Shown here: positions 9,301 to 16,182 of the stretch, one piece after another
Layout of the letters: the number at the start of each line of letters is the position of its first letter
How positions within the stretch are numbered: the stretch's first letter is position 1
From: Nostoc linckia z4
GTDB taxonomy: Bacteria > Cyanobacteriota > Cyanobacteriia > Cyanobacteriales > Nostocaceae
DNA length: 64,000 bases
Assembly (NCBI RefSeq): GCF_002608075.1
Contig: NZ_LAHA01000008.1
Location: forward strand, 96,020-160,019
Direction of reading: 5' to 3'
Made by a program: the position numbers and the translations under genes
The notes under the pieces: generated by a model
Seen by the model: only the letters and a program-made list of their open reading frames with translations
What the model was told of the DNA's origin: nothing
Databases searched by the model: none

Positions 9301-9533
9301 TCAAGCCGATTTTGATGACAGTAATTATCACTTTAGTAGTGATTATTCGACTGGCATTTTTCCCTGATACTGGAATGGATGCATACTCACCAATCGCTAC
9401 AGTGATTCTGGGAGGATTAAGCATCTCCACTCTACTCACTCTCATTGTCATTCCGGTTATGCATTCGGTAGTAGATGATGGAACTCAGTTATTTTCCCGT
9501 ATTTTCAAGAAGCAGTACATAAGGAAACATTAA
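6369..9533 (+). CDS. RND-family efflux permease, divergent
   Basis: A 1054-residue inner-membrane proton-driven pump. It has the RND plan: helix 1 near 12-32, a large periplasmic loop, helices 2-6 (about 338-480), a second loop and six C-terminal helices. Helix 4 carries the paired Asp of the proton relay (IGRLVDDSIVVIES, D405/D406). Helix 10 reads SGIDVAGAILLID, lacking the Lys and Asn typical of drug pumps and differing from the VATRNGLLLVEN form of the two metal RND pumps later in the window. GGAG lies 10 bases before the start. By operon position it is the pump of the MerR module; metal efflux is likely, the exact ion unknown. Confidence 0.85.
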   Translation: MKIGSIVRWSIRNPVILLALYVGILALAVLALFQLPVRMMPYLQSPLVAIVTMASGSSPQEVETYISKPIEQRMTVLDGVRFVRSSSQQDMSLVTVQFAWGQDMQRSLGAVQSVMKSAEGDITIDGFSTRSYWVLPIDPLNRPVLTLALRGSGWDPVRLRDFADNILVDRLKQLPDVQAVSIFGGYRRQLQIIVDREKLAAYGLSILQVRDAIDRNNISKGAGVLTKGDREILVRSDERALGSQTVLDYPIFNQGDRIVYIRDVATVKDSYEERRSGYRYNGSPALGINVIQKPDASSPQVIERVRAELKRIQTQYSGIEFKEAYDNSHLVEIIKEGTIAELLISVALAGLVILIFLEDFRATAMVLISIPTSLAISILPFVPMGMSLNSSTLIGVLLAIGRLVDDSIVVIESVERKLKQGRKPFHAAIEGTQEVFLAIAAATAVMVAALAPMTFAGGLTGIMFVGIVWPIIYALLASLIVSLTLTPLMATYFLKPHHEHQHKATLLKRLLTPFRQGFGWLETSYASMLDLALKNRGIVLAVAIAFIYLGYSLYPFVGQEMMPLADSGQFMVTVEALAGTSFAKTDAIAQKFEQILQKQPEVEKISSEVGFELTSNSTYFSGYSMGGVNSASMIVTLKDRGERTRDIWQVIDAVEALARRTIPGIRRIAMQPMGVDVMATSAAPVQLAVYGEDLDILHRLADQVLSIAEKTPGLKMAHTSSTMTQPEYQLKVDRRRAMELGLSVAEVTEQARYALQGGYTQQYYNLPNRRLNSILVRYNQKDRGNAQDLAATYLTTQDGKQVPLSTVVTLESRKGPSLIEHVNGRRVVYVNGFYRKHAPASMDLSMTVAMQAGAELDFPPGYGLDSMGDMTDMMIEFARLLRGLVLSLILIYLILVVQFGSFIQPLNMMLSIPLELAGVFGALLLAGQTFSTVSILGIIILSGIDVAGAILLIDLILTKRRQKISRDVAIQEAAPIRLKPILMTVIITLVVIIRLAFFPDTGMDAYSPIATVILGGLSISTLLTLIVIPVMHSVVDDGTQLFSRIFKKQYIRKH

Positions 9534-9554
9534 GTAAATTTTTGAATTTATTAC

Positions 9555-9586
9555 TTGACTCTCTACCTAACTGAAGGGTTTAGAAT
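9555..9586 (+). promoter_or_regulatory. MerR/ZntR-type promoter for the Met/Cys-rich exported protein
   Basis: TTGACT (9555-9560), a 20-bp spacer (CTCTACC near the left, GAAGGGTT near the right), then TAGAAT (9581-9586). It is the closest match to the site at 3336. The start codon follows at 9639. Confidence 0.7.
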
Positions 9587-9638
9587 GACTTTAGTTTCAA
9601 GAAAAACTACTAGCTCGACAAAGTAATGGAGAGTAAAA

Positions 9639-9953
9639 ATGAACATTAATACAGGCGTTAAGATACTATTAAGCGGAGCCGTAGCTAGTTTTGCATTACT
9701 TACGTTAACCACTAATGCTTCGTTTGCAAACACTGTCAAAGAAACTGCGAATGCGAATCAATTAGTTAACGCTATAAACAAAGCAAAATTAACTCAAATA
9801 CCAACAACTCAAAGAACAGCACCAACGAATCAAACACCACAGCAGCCAAACCAAACAGGATGTAAGTGTTGCCAAGCAATGATGAATAATATGCCGGGAA
9901 TGATGAATAATATGCCAGGAATGATGAACAACCAAAACATTCCATCAAAATAG
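9639..9953 (+). CDS. Small exported Met/Cys-rich protein
   Basis: A 104-residue protein not assigned to a known family. A signal peptide (residues 1-30, ending ASFA) is followed by a polar Gln/Thr/Pro linker, then GCKCCQAMM and a tandem repeat in which NNMPGMM recurs. CxCC plus many Met residues is what a periplasmic Cu(I) or soft-metal buffer would show. GGAG stands 9 bases before the start. It has its own MerR-type promoter 53 bases upstream and lies downstream of the RND pump, so it is probably induced together with it. The metal role is inferred from composition and regulation. Confidence 0.75.
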   Translation: MNINTGVKILLSGAVASFALLTLTTNASFANTVKETANANQLVNAINKAKLTQIPTTQRTAPTNQTPQQPNQTGCKCCQAMMNNMPGMMNNMPGMMNNQNIPSK

Positions 9954-9964
9954 AGCTTGATAAA

Positions 9965-10039
9965 TTTCTTGGCGAGAACAAATTTTAATTTGACATGTCA
10001 GAAAAAACTAGGAATGTTTAGAGAAGTCTCGCCAAGAAA
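9965..10039. repeat. 13-bp inverted repeat with 49-base loop
   Basis: TTTCTTGGCGAGA (9965-9977) is matched exactly by its reverse complement at 10027-10039. The loop holds another perfect palindrome, TGACATGTCA (9991-10000). It starts 11 bases after the stop of the small exported protein and could terminate that transcript or form a structured RNA. No T-run follows the right arm directly. Confidence 0.7.
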
Positions 10040-10220
10040 GGCTAGTGAATTCATGGCTAAGAAAGCCATCTTATGCTTGAACTAAGGAACTTAAGGTAAA
10101 CCAGGATAACTATCGAACTCGTTCCTTTTATCCAGAAACTCAAAACGCGCTTACTTTTGCATTTCATCATAAGTCAACAGCTTTACTACAGCAGAAAACT
10201 TACTCAGGAGAAACACAATT

Positions 10221-11261
10221 ATGAGTCAGCCTGACTCAAAAGACCACAACATGATGAAATGGATGGGAATTGCTATGGTGGCTTGCTGCGCCGTGCCCAT
10301 AGCATTTTCCCTCTTTTTAGGCGGAGGCTTGGGAGTGTGGTTCGGTCGTTCTATCCAGCAGCCTGCTAGCAATCAGTCAACCAACCAGTTACTCTCCACC
10401 AACCAGCCAAACAACCAGCCTCAACCAAAGGCTGTAAATGTATCCCTAGAAAAAGCGGTCAATTGGCAAGCAAATAATCACGTTCATGGTTTAACCGTGA
10501 ATCGAGATAATCCCAATATTATTTATGTTGCAAGTCATAATGGACTCTTGCAACGTTCTGAAACTGGAGAATGGTTTTGGATGGGAAAAGAGCGAGCTGA
10601 TTATATGGGCTTTACTGCCGATCCAATTAACAGTAAACGCTTTTATTCCAGCGGGCATCCACACACAGGAGGTAATCTAGGATTCCAGATCAGTGAAAAT
10701 CAAGGGCAAGATTGGAAACAGATTTCTATGCCTGGGGTAGATTTTCATGCAATAGCGATCGCACCCAGTAACCCCAACGTTTTTTATGGATGGCCCGCTT
10801 CTGGAGCGCAAGGGCTGCATACTTCTAATGATGGTGGAAAAACTTGGGTCAAAACCCGCATGATGGGATTAGGCGATGCTCCTTTTGACCTTGCAGTTGA
10901 CCCACAAAACCCTAAGCATTTGTTTGCAACTACCCGTTCGGGAATGTATGAAAGCACCAACAGCGGCAATGATTGGACATTAGTACCTAGTACACGGGAA
11001 GCTCCTGTTATCAGTTTGGCTCTACAAAAAGAAGGTAACAATCTTATAATGTATGGCTATCGCTTTCTCAAATCAGCACCCGGTATTTATCGTAGCAGTG
11101 ATGGTGGTAAAACCTGGGCGAAACTTTGGACTGAAACTAATGGTGTAGTTGTAAAACTAGCGATCGCTCCTAGCAATCCCCAAATATTTTATACGGTAAA
11201 TGATAATAATGCAGTCTTTCAATCCCAAGATAGCGGCAAGACATGGAGAGAACTGAAATAA
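10221..11261 (+). CDS. Asp-box (BNR) beta-propeller protein, F510_1955-like
   Basis: A 346-residue protein. A membrane anchor near the N-terminus (MMKWMGIAMVACCAVPIAF) carries adjacent cysteines. A repeat domain holds at least five Asp-box type motifs (SENQGQDW, SNDGGKTW, STNSGNDW, SSDGGKTW, SQDSGKTW), as in sialidase-like and Vps10-like propellers. Proteins of this type are often labelled glycosylhydrolase by similarity, but the sialidase catalytic set is not evident. AGGAG lies 10 bases before the start. It follows the MerR module in the same direction after a 267-base gap; a role in metal stress is suggested only by neighbourhood. Confidence 0.75.
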   Translation: MSQPDSKDHNMMKWMGIAMVACCAVPIAFSLFLGGGLGVWFGRSIQQPASNQSTNQLLSTNQPNNQPQPKAVNVSLEKAVNWQANNHVHGLTVNRDNPNIIYVASHNGLLQRSETGEWFWMGKERADYMGFTADPINSKRFYSSGHPHTGGNLGFQISENQGQDWKQISMPGVDFHAIAIAPSNPNVFYGWPASGAQGLHTSNDGGKTWVKTRMMGLGDAPFDLAVDPQNPKHLFATTRSGMYESTNSGNDWTLVPSTREAPVISLALQKEGNNLIMYGYRFLKSAPGIYRSSDGGKTWAKLWTETNGVVVKLAIAPSNPQIFYTVNDNNAVFQSQDSGKTWRELK

Positions 11262-11449
11262 ATTTGAAGTCTATCAACATAGCTATAATAATTTGAAATA
11301 CTAATCGCTCAAATCTGCAATCAAGGCATTTTGAACGTTAGGATTATTTGTAATTCAAATTACAGTTCAGCCATTACCTTAGTTAATCAGTAAAGATTAA
11401 TAATGATAGCTTGAGCAACGCCAGCTATAGTTCCAGAATTGAGAAAATA

Positions 11450-12115
11450 ATGATGGCGAAGATACATACTGTAGCGTCAAATATAAAAGGTTCTCCAGAC
11501 TGGTATAAACGCTTATTTGCCTGGATGATGGCTCATGGCAACGCTAAATACGAGAAGGAGATAGCAGACCGAAAACGAGCTTTGTTTGCCCAACTGCATG
11601 GCAACGTTTTAGAAATTGGCCCTGGTACGGGCCCCAACTTGTCTTATTATCCGTCCGACATTCATTGGATTGGTATTGAGCCAAACCCTTTCATGCATCC
11701 ATATCTACAGCAAGAAGCTGAGCGGCTCGGCTTAGATATTGACCTCCACAGTGGAACTGCCGAACAGATGGAAGTCGAGGATAACAGCGTGGATGCTGTT
11801 GTAAGTACGCTCGTTTTATGTTCTGTGAATAATCTAGCTGCTGTATTGCAGGAAGTTATACGAGTACTTAAGCCTGGTGGATGCTTCTTTTTCCTTGAAC
11901 ACGTTGCGGCATCTCAAGGAACAATGTTGCGATGGATACAGCATGGAATAAAACCGCTTTGGAAAACGCTTGGTGATGGCTGCCATCCCGACCGCGAAAC
12001 TTGGGTAGCATTGGAGAATGCAGGGTTTGAGCAAGTAGATTATCAACATTTTCGGGCAAACGTCCCTGCGATCGTTAGCCCTCAAATAATTGGTGTAGCA
12101 TTCAAGAAAGGCTAA
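11450..12115 (+). CDS. Class I SAM-dependent methyltransferase, METTL7-like
   Basis: A 221-residue methyltransferase with motif I VLEIGPGTGPNLSYY, then IGIEPNPFMHPYL, an acidic loop VEDNSVDAVVSTLVLC, and VIRVLKPGGCFFFLEHV. This resembles small-molecule or phospholipid methyltransferases of the METTL7 kind. The frame opens at a TTG (11411), but the ATG at 11450 (or 11453) is preferred, with GAGAA just upstream. The substrate is unknown. It is convergent with the CDF gene; a hairpin lies between them. Confidence 0.75.
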   Translation: MMAKIHTVASNIKGSPDWYKRLFAWMMAHGNAKYEKEIADRKRALFAQLHGNVLEIGPGTGPNLSYYPSDIHWIGIEPNPFMHPYLQQEAERLGLDIDLHSGTAEQMEVEDNSVDAVVSTLVLCSVNNLAAVLQEVIRVLKPGGCFFFLEHVAASQGTMLRWIQHGIKPLWKTLGDGCHPDRETWVALENAGFEQVDYQHFRANVPAIVSPQIIGVAFKKG

Positions 12116-12120
12116 ACTGA

Positions 12121-12176
12121 GGACTCGCCTATGGGTACAGAAGCCCAGCTTTCAGCCAAAGGAAAAGCTGGGTAGT
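12121..12176. terminator. Hairpin between convergent genes, IS605-end-like
   Basis: CCCAGCTTT (12144-12152) pairs exactly with AAAGCTGGG (12164-12172). It lies between the stops of two convergent genes and would suit a two-way terminator. The surrounding text (ATGGGTACAGAAGCCCAG before it, GGGTAGTTCA after it) resembles the 3' flank of IS200/IS605-type tnpB genes in cyanobacteria, so it may be the remnant end of such an element. No tnpB frame remains. Confidence 0.5.
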
Positions 12177-13100
12177 TCAGACCACATTTTCTGGAGCAAG
12201 AGTACACGGATACCTCGGATCGCCAGTCTCTATCTGAAGCGTAGCGTGTTCAATGCCAAAATGGTCGTGAAGCTCTTGAAAAACCTGTACTAAAAAAGCA
12301 TCGCCTGGATGTCCGGCAGGCATAATTAAGTGAGCAGTGAGTGCAGTCTCGGTAGTACTCATTGCCCAGATGTGCAAATCATGAACACCAGCCACACCAG
12401 GACGCTCGGTCAGATAAGTCTGGACAGCCTTTGGCTCAATTCCCTCTGGCACAGCATCTAATGCTAGATTCACAGAGTCTTTCAACAGTTGCCAGGTTCC
12501 AACTACGACGACGACAACGATAATTAAACTCACAACTGGGTCAAACCATAACCAGCCAGTGAAAACAATGGCGATGCCAGCTAATACAACCCCCAACGAA
12601 ACTCCGGCATCAGCCGCCATGTGCAGAAACGCTCCTCGAATATTTAAGTCCTTTTGACGACCGGACATAAACATCAAGGCAGTAACTGTGTTGATGATAA
12701 TCCCTACTACAGCAACGCCGATGACTGTACTTCCCGATACTGAGCTAGGTTCGCTAAAGCGGCGAACTGCTTCCCAAGCGATCGCACCCATCGCTAAGAG
12801 AAGAACAAGTGCGTTGACGAGAGCCGCCAAAATTGAGGAACGACGCAATCCGTAGGTATGTCGTCGGGTTGGAGGTCGTCGGGTAAGGACACCTGCTCCC
12901 CAAGCTAGTAGCAATCCCAATACATCACTCAAATTGTGACCAGCATCGGCAACCAAAGCCAGCGAGTTTGCTCGGTAGCCATAGACTGCTTCAACAATCA
13001 CAAATCCGATATTAAGGGCAGTACCAATTGCGAAAGCGCGGTTGTAGTTGCCCTGTCCGTGTTCGTGTCCCTGGTGCTTGTGGCTGTGGTCGTGTACCAT
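12177..13100 (-). CDS. CDF-family divalent metal efflux carrier
   Basis: A 307-residue cation diffusion facilitator. A His-rich N-terminus (HDHSHKHQGHEHG) precedes six membrane helices. The metal site appears as DAGHNLSD in helix 2 and HMAADAG in helix 5. A cytosolic domain with DLHIWAMS and HATLQIE closes the protein. This is the CzcD/ZitB type, exchanging Zn(II), and often Cd or Co, for protons. It begins 3 bases after the stop of the Zn/Cd-type ATPase, so the two form one operon under the ArsR repressor. A close paralogue lies at 22933. Confidence 0.93.
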   Translation of the reverse strand: MVHDHSHKHQGHEHGQGNYNRAFAIGTALNIGFVIVEAVYGYRANSLALVADAGHNLSDVLGLLLAWGAGVLTRRPPTRRHTYGLRRSSILAALVNALVLLLAMGAIAWEAVRRFSEPSSVSGSTVIGVAVVGIIINTVTALMFMSGRQKDLNIRGAFLHMAADAGVSLGVVLAGIAIVFTGWLWFDPVVSLIIVVVVVVGTWQLLKDSVNLALDAVPEGIEPKAVQTYLTERPGVAGVHDLHIWAMSTTETALTAHLIMPAGHPGDAFLVQVFQELHDHFGIEHATLQIETGDPRYPCTLAPENVV

Positions 13101-13103
13101 TGC

Positions 13104-15656
13104 TTAATCCTTAACAGTCTTGGTTTTAAATAGCCGCATTCCATTTGCAGTAACTAATAAGGAAGTTCCTGTATCTGCTAAGACGGCTACAGCTAACCCA
13201 ACAAATCCAAAGGTTCCCAACAACAGAAACAAACCTTTTGTTACTAAAGAAAAGACAACATTCTGTTGAATTACAGATACAGTACGACGGCTTAGTTCTA
13301 CTGCATAAGCAAGTCGTCTGAGGTCGCTTCCCACGATCACTACATCTGCTGTCTCCAAAGCAATATCTATTCCACCAACCGCAAAACTGATATCCGCAGC
13401 AGCAAGCGCAGGAGCATCGTTAATACCATCCCCAACCATACCTACTACTCCTTTTTTACGCAGGACTTGAATTTCCTCAAGTTTATCTTCGGGTAGCAGT
13501 TCTGCTCGGTACTCTGTAATTCCAACTTGCTGGGCAATCTGTTTAGCAACAGCAGTGCGATCGCCTGTTAACATCACCAACTGCTTTAATCCAACCCGCT
13601 TCAACTGTCGCAGGGCTTCTGTAGCTTCTAAGCGGATACCATCGGAAAGTGCGATCGCTCCCAATAACCCTTCGTTCGTCCCTACCAACACCGGAATTTG
13701 ACCGAGTTGCTCAATTTCAGCTAACAAAGATTCAGCTTCACCAGATAAGCGAATACCTTGGTCTAAAAACAACCGTTGATTGCCTATGAAGTACAACTGC
13801 TCCCTCAAGTTCGCCTGAATCCCTTTCCCAGGTAGTGCTGTAAATTTAATAGGTGCTTCTAACTCCATGCCTTGCTCATGAGCCTTGGCTACAATTGCCT
13901 TGGAGAGCGGATGCTCAGACTGTTGCTCAACTGAAGCTGCAATCTGTAACACCATGTTTGCACTTACCTTGCCAAGGTGATAAACCTTTTGTACAACGGG
14001 TAGCCCTTGCGTAATCGTACCAGTCTTATCAAAAGCAAAAGTAGTCAAACGTCCGGCGGTTTCCAGCGCATTACCCCCTTTGAACAAAACGCCTTTACGA
14101 GTTGCTGCACCAATGGCGCTGACAATTGAAACAGGAGTAGAAATTACTAAAGCACAGGGGCAAGCTATTACCAACATCACCAGCGACCGATAGAGCCAGA
14201 CGTTAAAAGGTTGAGCAAAAGCCAAGGGCGGAATCAGGGCAATGGCGATCGCTGCTAAAATAACTATTGGGGTGTAAACCTCTGCAAACCGATCCACCCA
14301 CTGCTGAGAAGGAGCGCGGCTTCCTTGGGCTGATTCTACCAAATGAATAATTTTAGAAACAGTTGTATCACTAACAGTGTGAGTTACTTTTACTTCTAAA
14401 AAGCCTGATTGATTCAATGTTCCGGCAAAGACAGTATCGCCTGGAGCTTTATCTTCTGGAATTGACTCTCCTGTGATTGGCGATTGATCAATGGCACTGC
14501 TGCCAAAAACGACTACACCATCCAACGCTACACGCCCTCCGGGTCGAAGCGTCAAAATTTCACCAACTTGAACGCTTTCAACGGGAACTGTAACTTCTTT
14601 ATTCCCCCGCTTGACAGTAGCAGTAGGTGGAGTTAAATCCATGAGAGCGCTGATAGCATTGCGCGTGCGACCAAAGGTAAAAACTTGCAGTGTTGTACCC
14701 AAAGAGAATAAAAATAGGACTAGCGTCGCTTCAAACCAGTCCCCCAAAATCACTGCCCCAATAACTGAAATGGTCATCAGCAAATTCATATCGGCGCGGC
14801 GCAAGCGCAACTCAAACAAACCAGCCCGTGCGATCGGATAGCCAGCAATTACTATACCAATTCCATAAAAAGCCCTTGCTATCCAGATCGGTAGTACTAA
14901 ATACTGAGTAAGTAAACCTAAAACTAAGCCTATACCTGCAAGTATGACACTCTGTCCCCGACGATTTTCAATCCAGAATCTCCAGCTTGTTAAGTCGGAT
15001 TTTTGTTTTTGTTTGGACTTGTTTATTGGCTGAGAATGCTCGTGGTTATGGCTATGGTCATGGTCGTGATGATGCTCATGGTCATGACCACAAGCATCAT
15101 TGTGATGATGGGAACTTACCTCAACACCCTCCTCAACCGTGTAACCTAAATCTTGAATTCGATCATAAATTGCTTTCTCATTCACCAATTGTGGGTCATA
15201 GGATATATGCAATCTTTCGCTGGCAAAGCTGACCGATGCTTCTTGTACGCCTATTATCTTCTGCACCCCAACCTCAATGGTTTTGGCACAACTGCCACAA
15301 TCCATCCCGCCAATTTGTAGCTGTAGCGTTTTCATAGGAGCTACATCTACGTTATGGTCATGATTTTGGTGGTCATGGTCGTGTTCACCGCCACAGGAAT
15401 GAGTATGTTGATGGGATTGCGCCTCATAACTCTGCTCAACTGTATAACCCAAACCCTTAATTTGGTCATAAATACTCTTTTCACTCAATACTTCTGGATC
15501 ATAAGAAACCCTAGCTTTACCAGTTGTAAAGTTTACCGTTGCTTCTGTCACACCATGTAACTGTTGCAAAGCGACTTCAATTATCTTGGCGCAACTTCCG
15601 CAGTCCATACCGCCAACTTGCAAAGTTTGGGTTTTGAGGTCAGGAGTTTGAGTCAT
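13104..15656 (-). CDS. aztA: Zn/Cd/Pb-exporting P1B-2 ATPase with two metal-binding domains
   Basis: An 850-residue pump. Two N-terminal HMA domains carry GMDCGSCAK at C19/C22 and C120/C123, each followed by a His-rich linker (about 82-101 and 183-208). Membrane part: CPC at 499-501, DKTGT with D543, GDGINDAP, and a last helix with ADTGTSLLVTANG, the signature of the Zn/Cd/Pb subgroup. Two HMA domains with His stretches is the known layout of Anabaena AztA; Synechocystis ZiaA is the alternative comparison. It is divergent from an ArsR/SmtB repressor gene and co-directional with a CDF gene 3 bases away. The assignment to azt is by architecture and context. Confidence 0.9.
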   Translation of the reverse strand: MTQTPDLKTQTLQVGGMDCGSCAKIIEVALQQLHGVTEATVNFTTGKARVSYDPEVLSEKSIYDQIKGLGYTVEQSYEAQSHQHTHSCGGEHDHDHQNHDHNVDVAPMKTLQLQIGGMDCGSCAKTIEVGVQKIIGVQEASVSFASERLHISYDPQLVNEKAIYDRIQDLGYTVEEGVEVSSHHHNDACGHDHEHHHDHDHSHNHEHSQPINKSKQKQKSDLTSWRFWIENRRGQSVILAGIGLVLGLLTQYLVLPIWIARAFYGIGIVIAGYPIARAGLFELRLRRADMNLLMTISVIGAVILGDWFEATLVLFLFSLGTTLQVFTFGRTRNAISALMDLTPPTATVKRGNKEVTVPVESVQVGEILTLRPGGRVALDGVVVFGSSAIDQSPITGESIPEDKAPGDTVFAGTLNQSGFLEVKVTHTVSDTTVSKIIHLVESAQGSRAPSQQWVDRFAEVYTPIVILAAIAIALIPPLAFAQPFNVWLYRSLVMLVIACPCALVISTPVSIVSAIGAATRKGVLFKGGNALETAGRLTTFAFDKTGTITQGLPVVQKVYHLGKVSANMVLQIAASVEQQSEHPLSKAIVAKAHEQGMELEAPIKFTALPGKGIQANLREQLYFIGNQRLFLDQGIRLSGEAESLLAEIEQLGQIPVLVGTNEGLLGAIALSDGIRLEATEALRQLKRVGLKQLVMLTGDRTAVAKQIAQQVGITEYRAELLPEDKLEEIQVLRKKGVVGMVGDGINDAPALAAADISFAVGGIDIALETADVVIVGSDLRRLAYAVELSRRTVSVIQQNVVFSLVTKGLFLLLGTFGFVGLAVAVLADTGTSLLVTANGMRLFKTKTVKD

Positions 15657-15709
15657 AGCAGCTTTAGAATCAAGGCGAAAAGTTAACTGCCAATATTATA
15701 ATATAACAA

Positions 15710-15725
15710 TTGAACAACTATTCAA
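15710..15725. promoter_or_regulatory. ArsR/SmtB-type operator
   Basis: TTGAACAACTATTCAA is an imperfect dyad of the TGAACA-NN-TATTCA kind known from smtB, ziaR and related operators. It lies between the divergent aztA-like and aztR-like genes, 54 bases before the former and 65 before the latter, where a repressor would block both. Confidence 0.75.
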
Positions 15726-15730
15726 CTGTA

Positions 15731-15773
15731 CAATGGTTATCATTTTAGGTATTATTGAGATTGATAACCATTG
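15731..15773. promoter_or_regulatory. Perfect 12-bp inverted repeat before the repressor gene
   Basis: CAATGGTTATCA (15731-15742) and its exact reverse complement TGATAACCATTG (15762-15773) are separated by 19 bases; the right arm ends 16 bases before the repressor's start codon. It may be a second operator, a Zur/Fur-like site split in two, or an RNA hairpin covering the ribosome-binding region. The sequence supports the repeat; the role is open. Confidence 0.6.
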
Positions 15774-15789
15774 CTAAGTAAAACTTGCT

Positions 15790-16182
15790 ATGAATAAGCA
15801 CAAAAAAAAGCAGGACTTAGACTTAATTCAAAGTTCTGACACCCCTACCTGTGATACTCATCTGGTGCATCTAGATAATGTACGCTCATCTCAGGCGCAA
15901 ATTTTACCGACAGATAAAGCACAACAAATGGCAGAAATTTTTGGGGTGTTAGCAGATACAAACCGCATACGCCTCTTATCAGCTTTGGCTTCTAGTGAAT
16001 TGTGTGTTTGCGATCTAGCTGCATTAACCAAAATGAGTGAATCAGCAGTTTGCCATCAGCTGCGGTTATTGAAAGCTATGCGTTTAGTCAGCTATCGTCG
16101 AGAAGGTCGGAATGTTTATTATAGTTTGGCTGACAGTCACGTCATTAACTTATATCGCTCTTTAGTGGAAAATTTAAATTAA
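15790..16182 (+). CDS. aztR: ArsR/SmtB-family metal-sensing repressor
   Basis: A 130-residue repressor. An N-terminal tail has Cys and His (TPTCDTHLVH). A winged helix domain carries the alpha-3 motif ELCVCDLA (the CxC of the alpha-3N site) and a recognition helix SESAVCHQLRLLKAMRLV. The C-terminal helix (ADSHVINLYRS) keeps Asp and the first His of the alpha-5 site, but the positions of the second His and the Glu are Asn or missing, as the protein ends there. A working alpha-3N site without a full alpha-5 site is what is known for Anabaena AztR (Zn/Cd/Pb). It is divergent from the ATPase gene, with a matching operator between them. Confidence 0.88.
   Translation: MNKHKKKQDLDLIQSSDTPTCDTHLVHLDNVRSSQAQILPTDKAQQMAEIFGVLADTNRIRLLSALASSELCVCDLAALTKMSESAVCHQLRLLKAMRLVSYRREGRNVYYSLADSHVINLYRSLVENLN

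Noticed and set aside
11411..11449. Upstream TTG start of the second methyltransferase
   Set aside because: The extension has no family similarity, and the tandem ATG at 11450/11453 fits better.
15001..15420. Possible CRISPR-like or tandem repeat of GTCATGGTC-type units
   Set aside because: This is the low-complexity His/Asp coding of the two metal-binding linkers in the ATPase, not an array with spacers.
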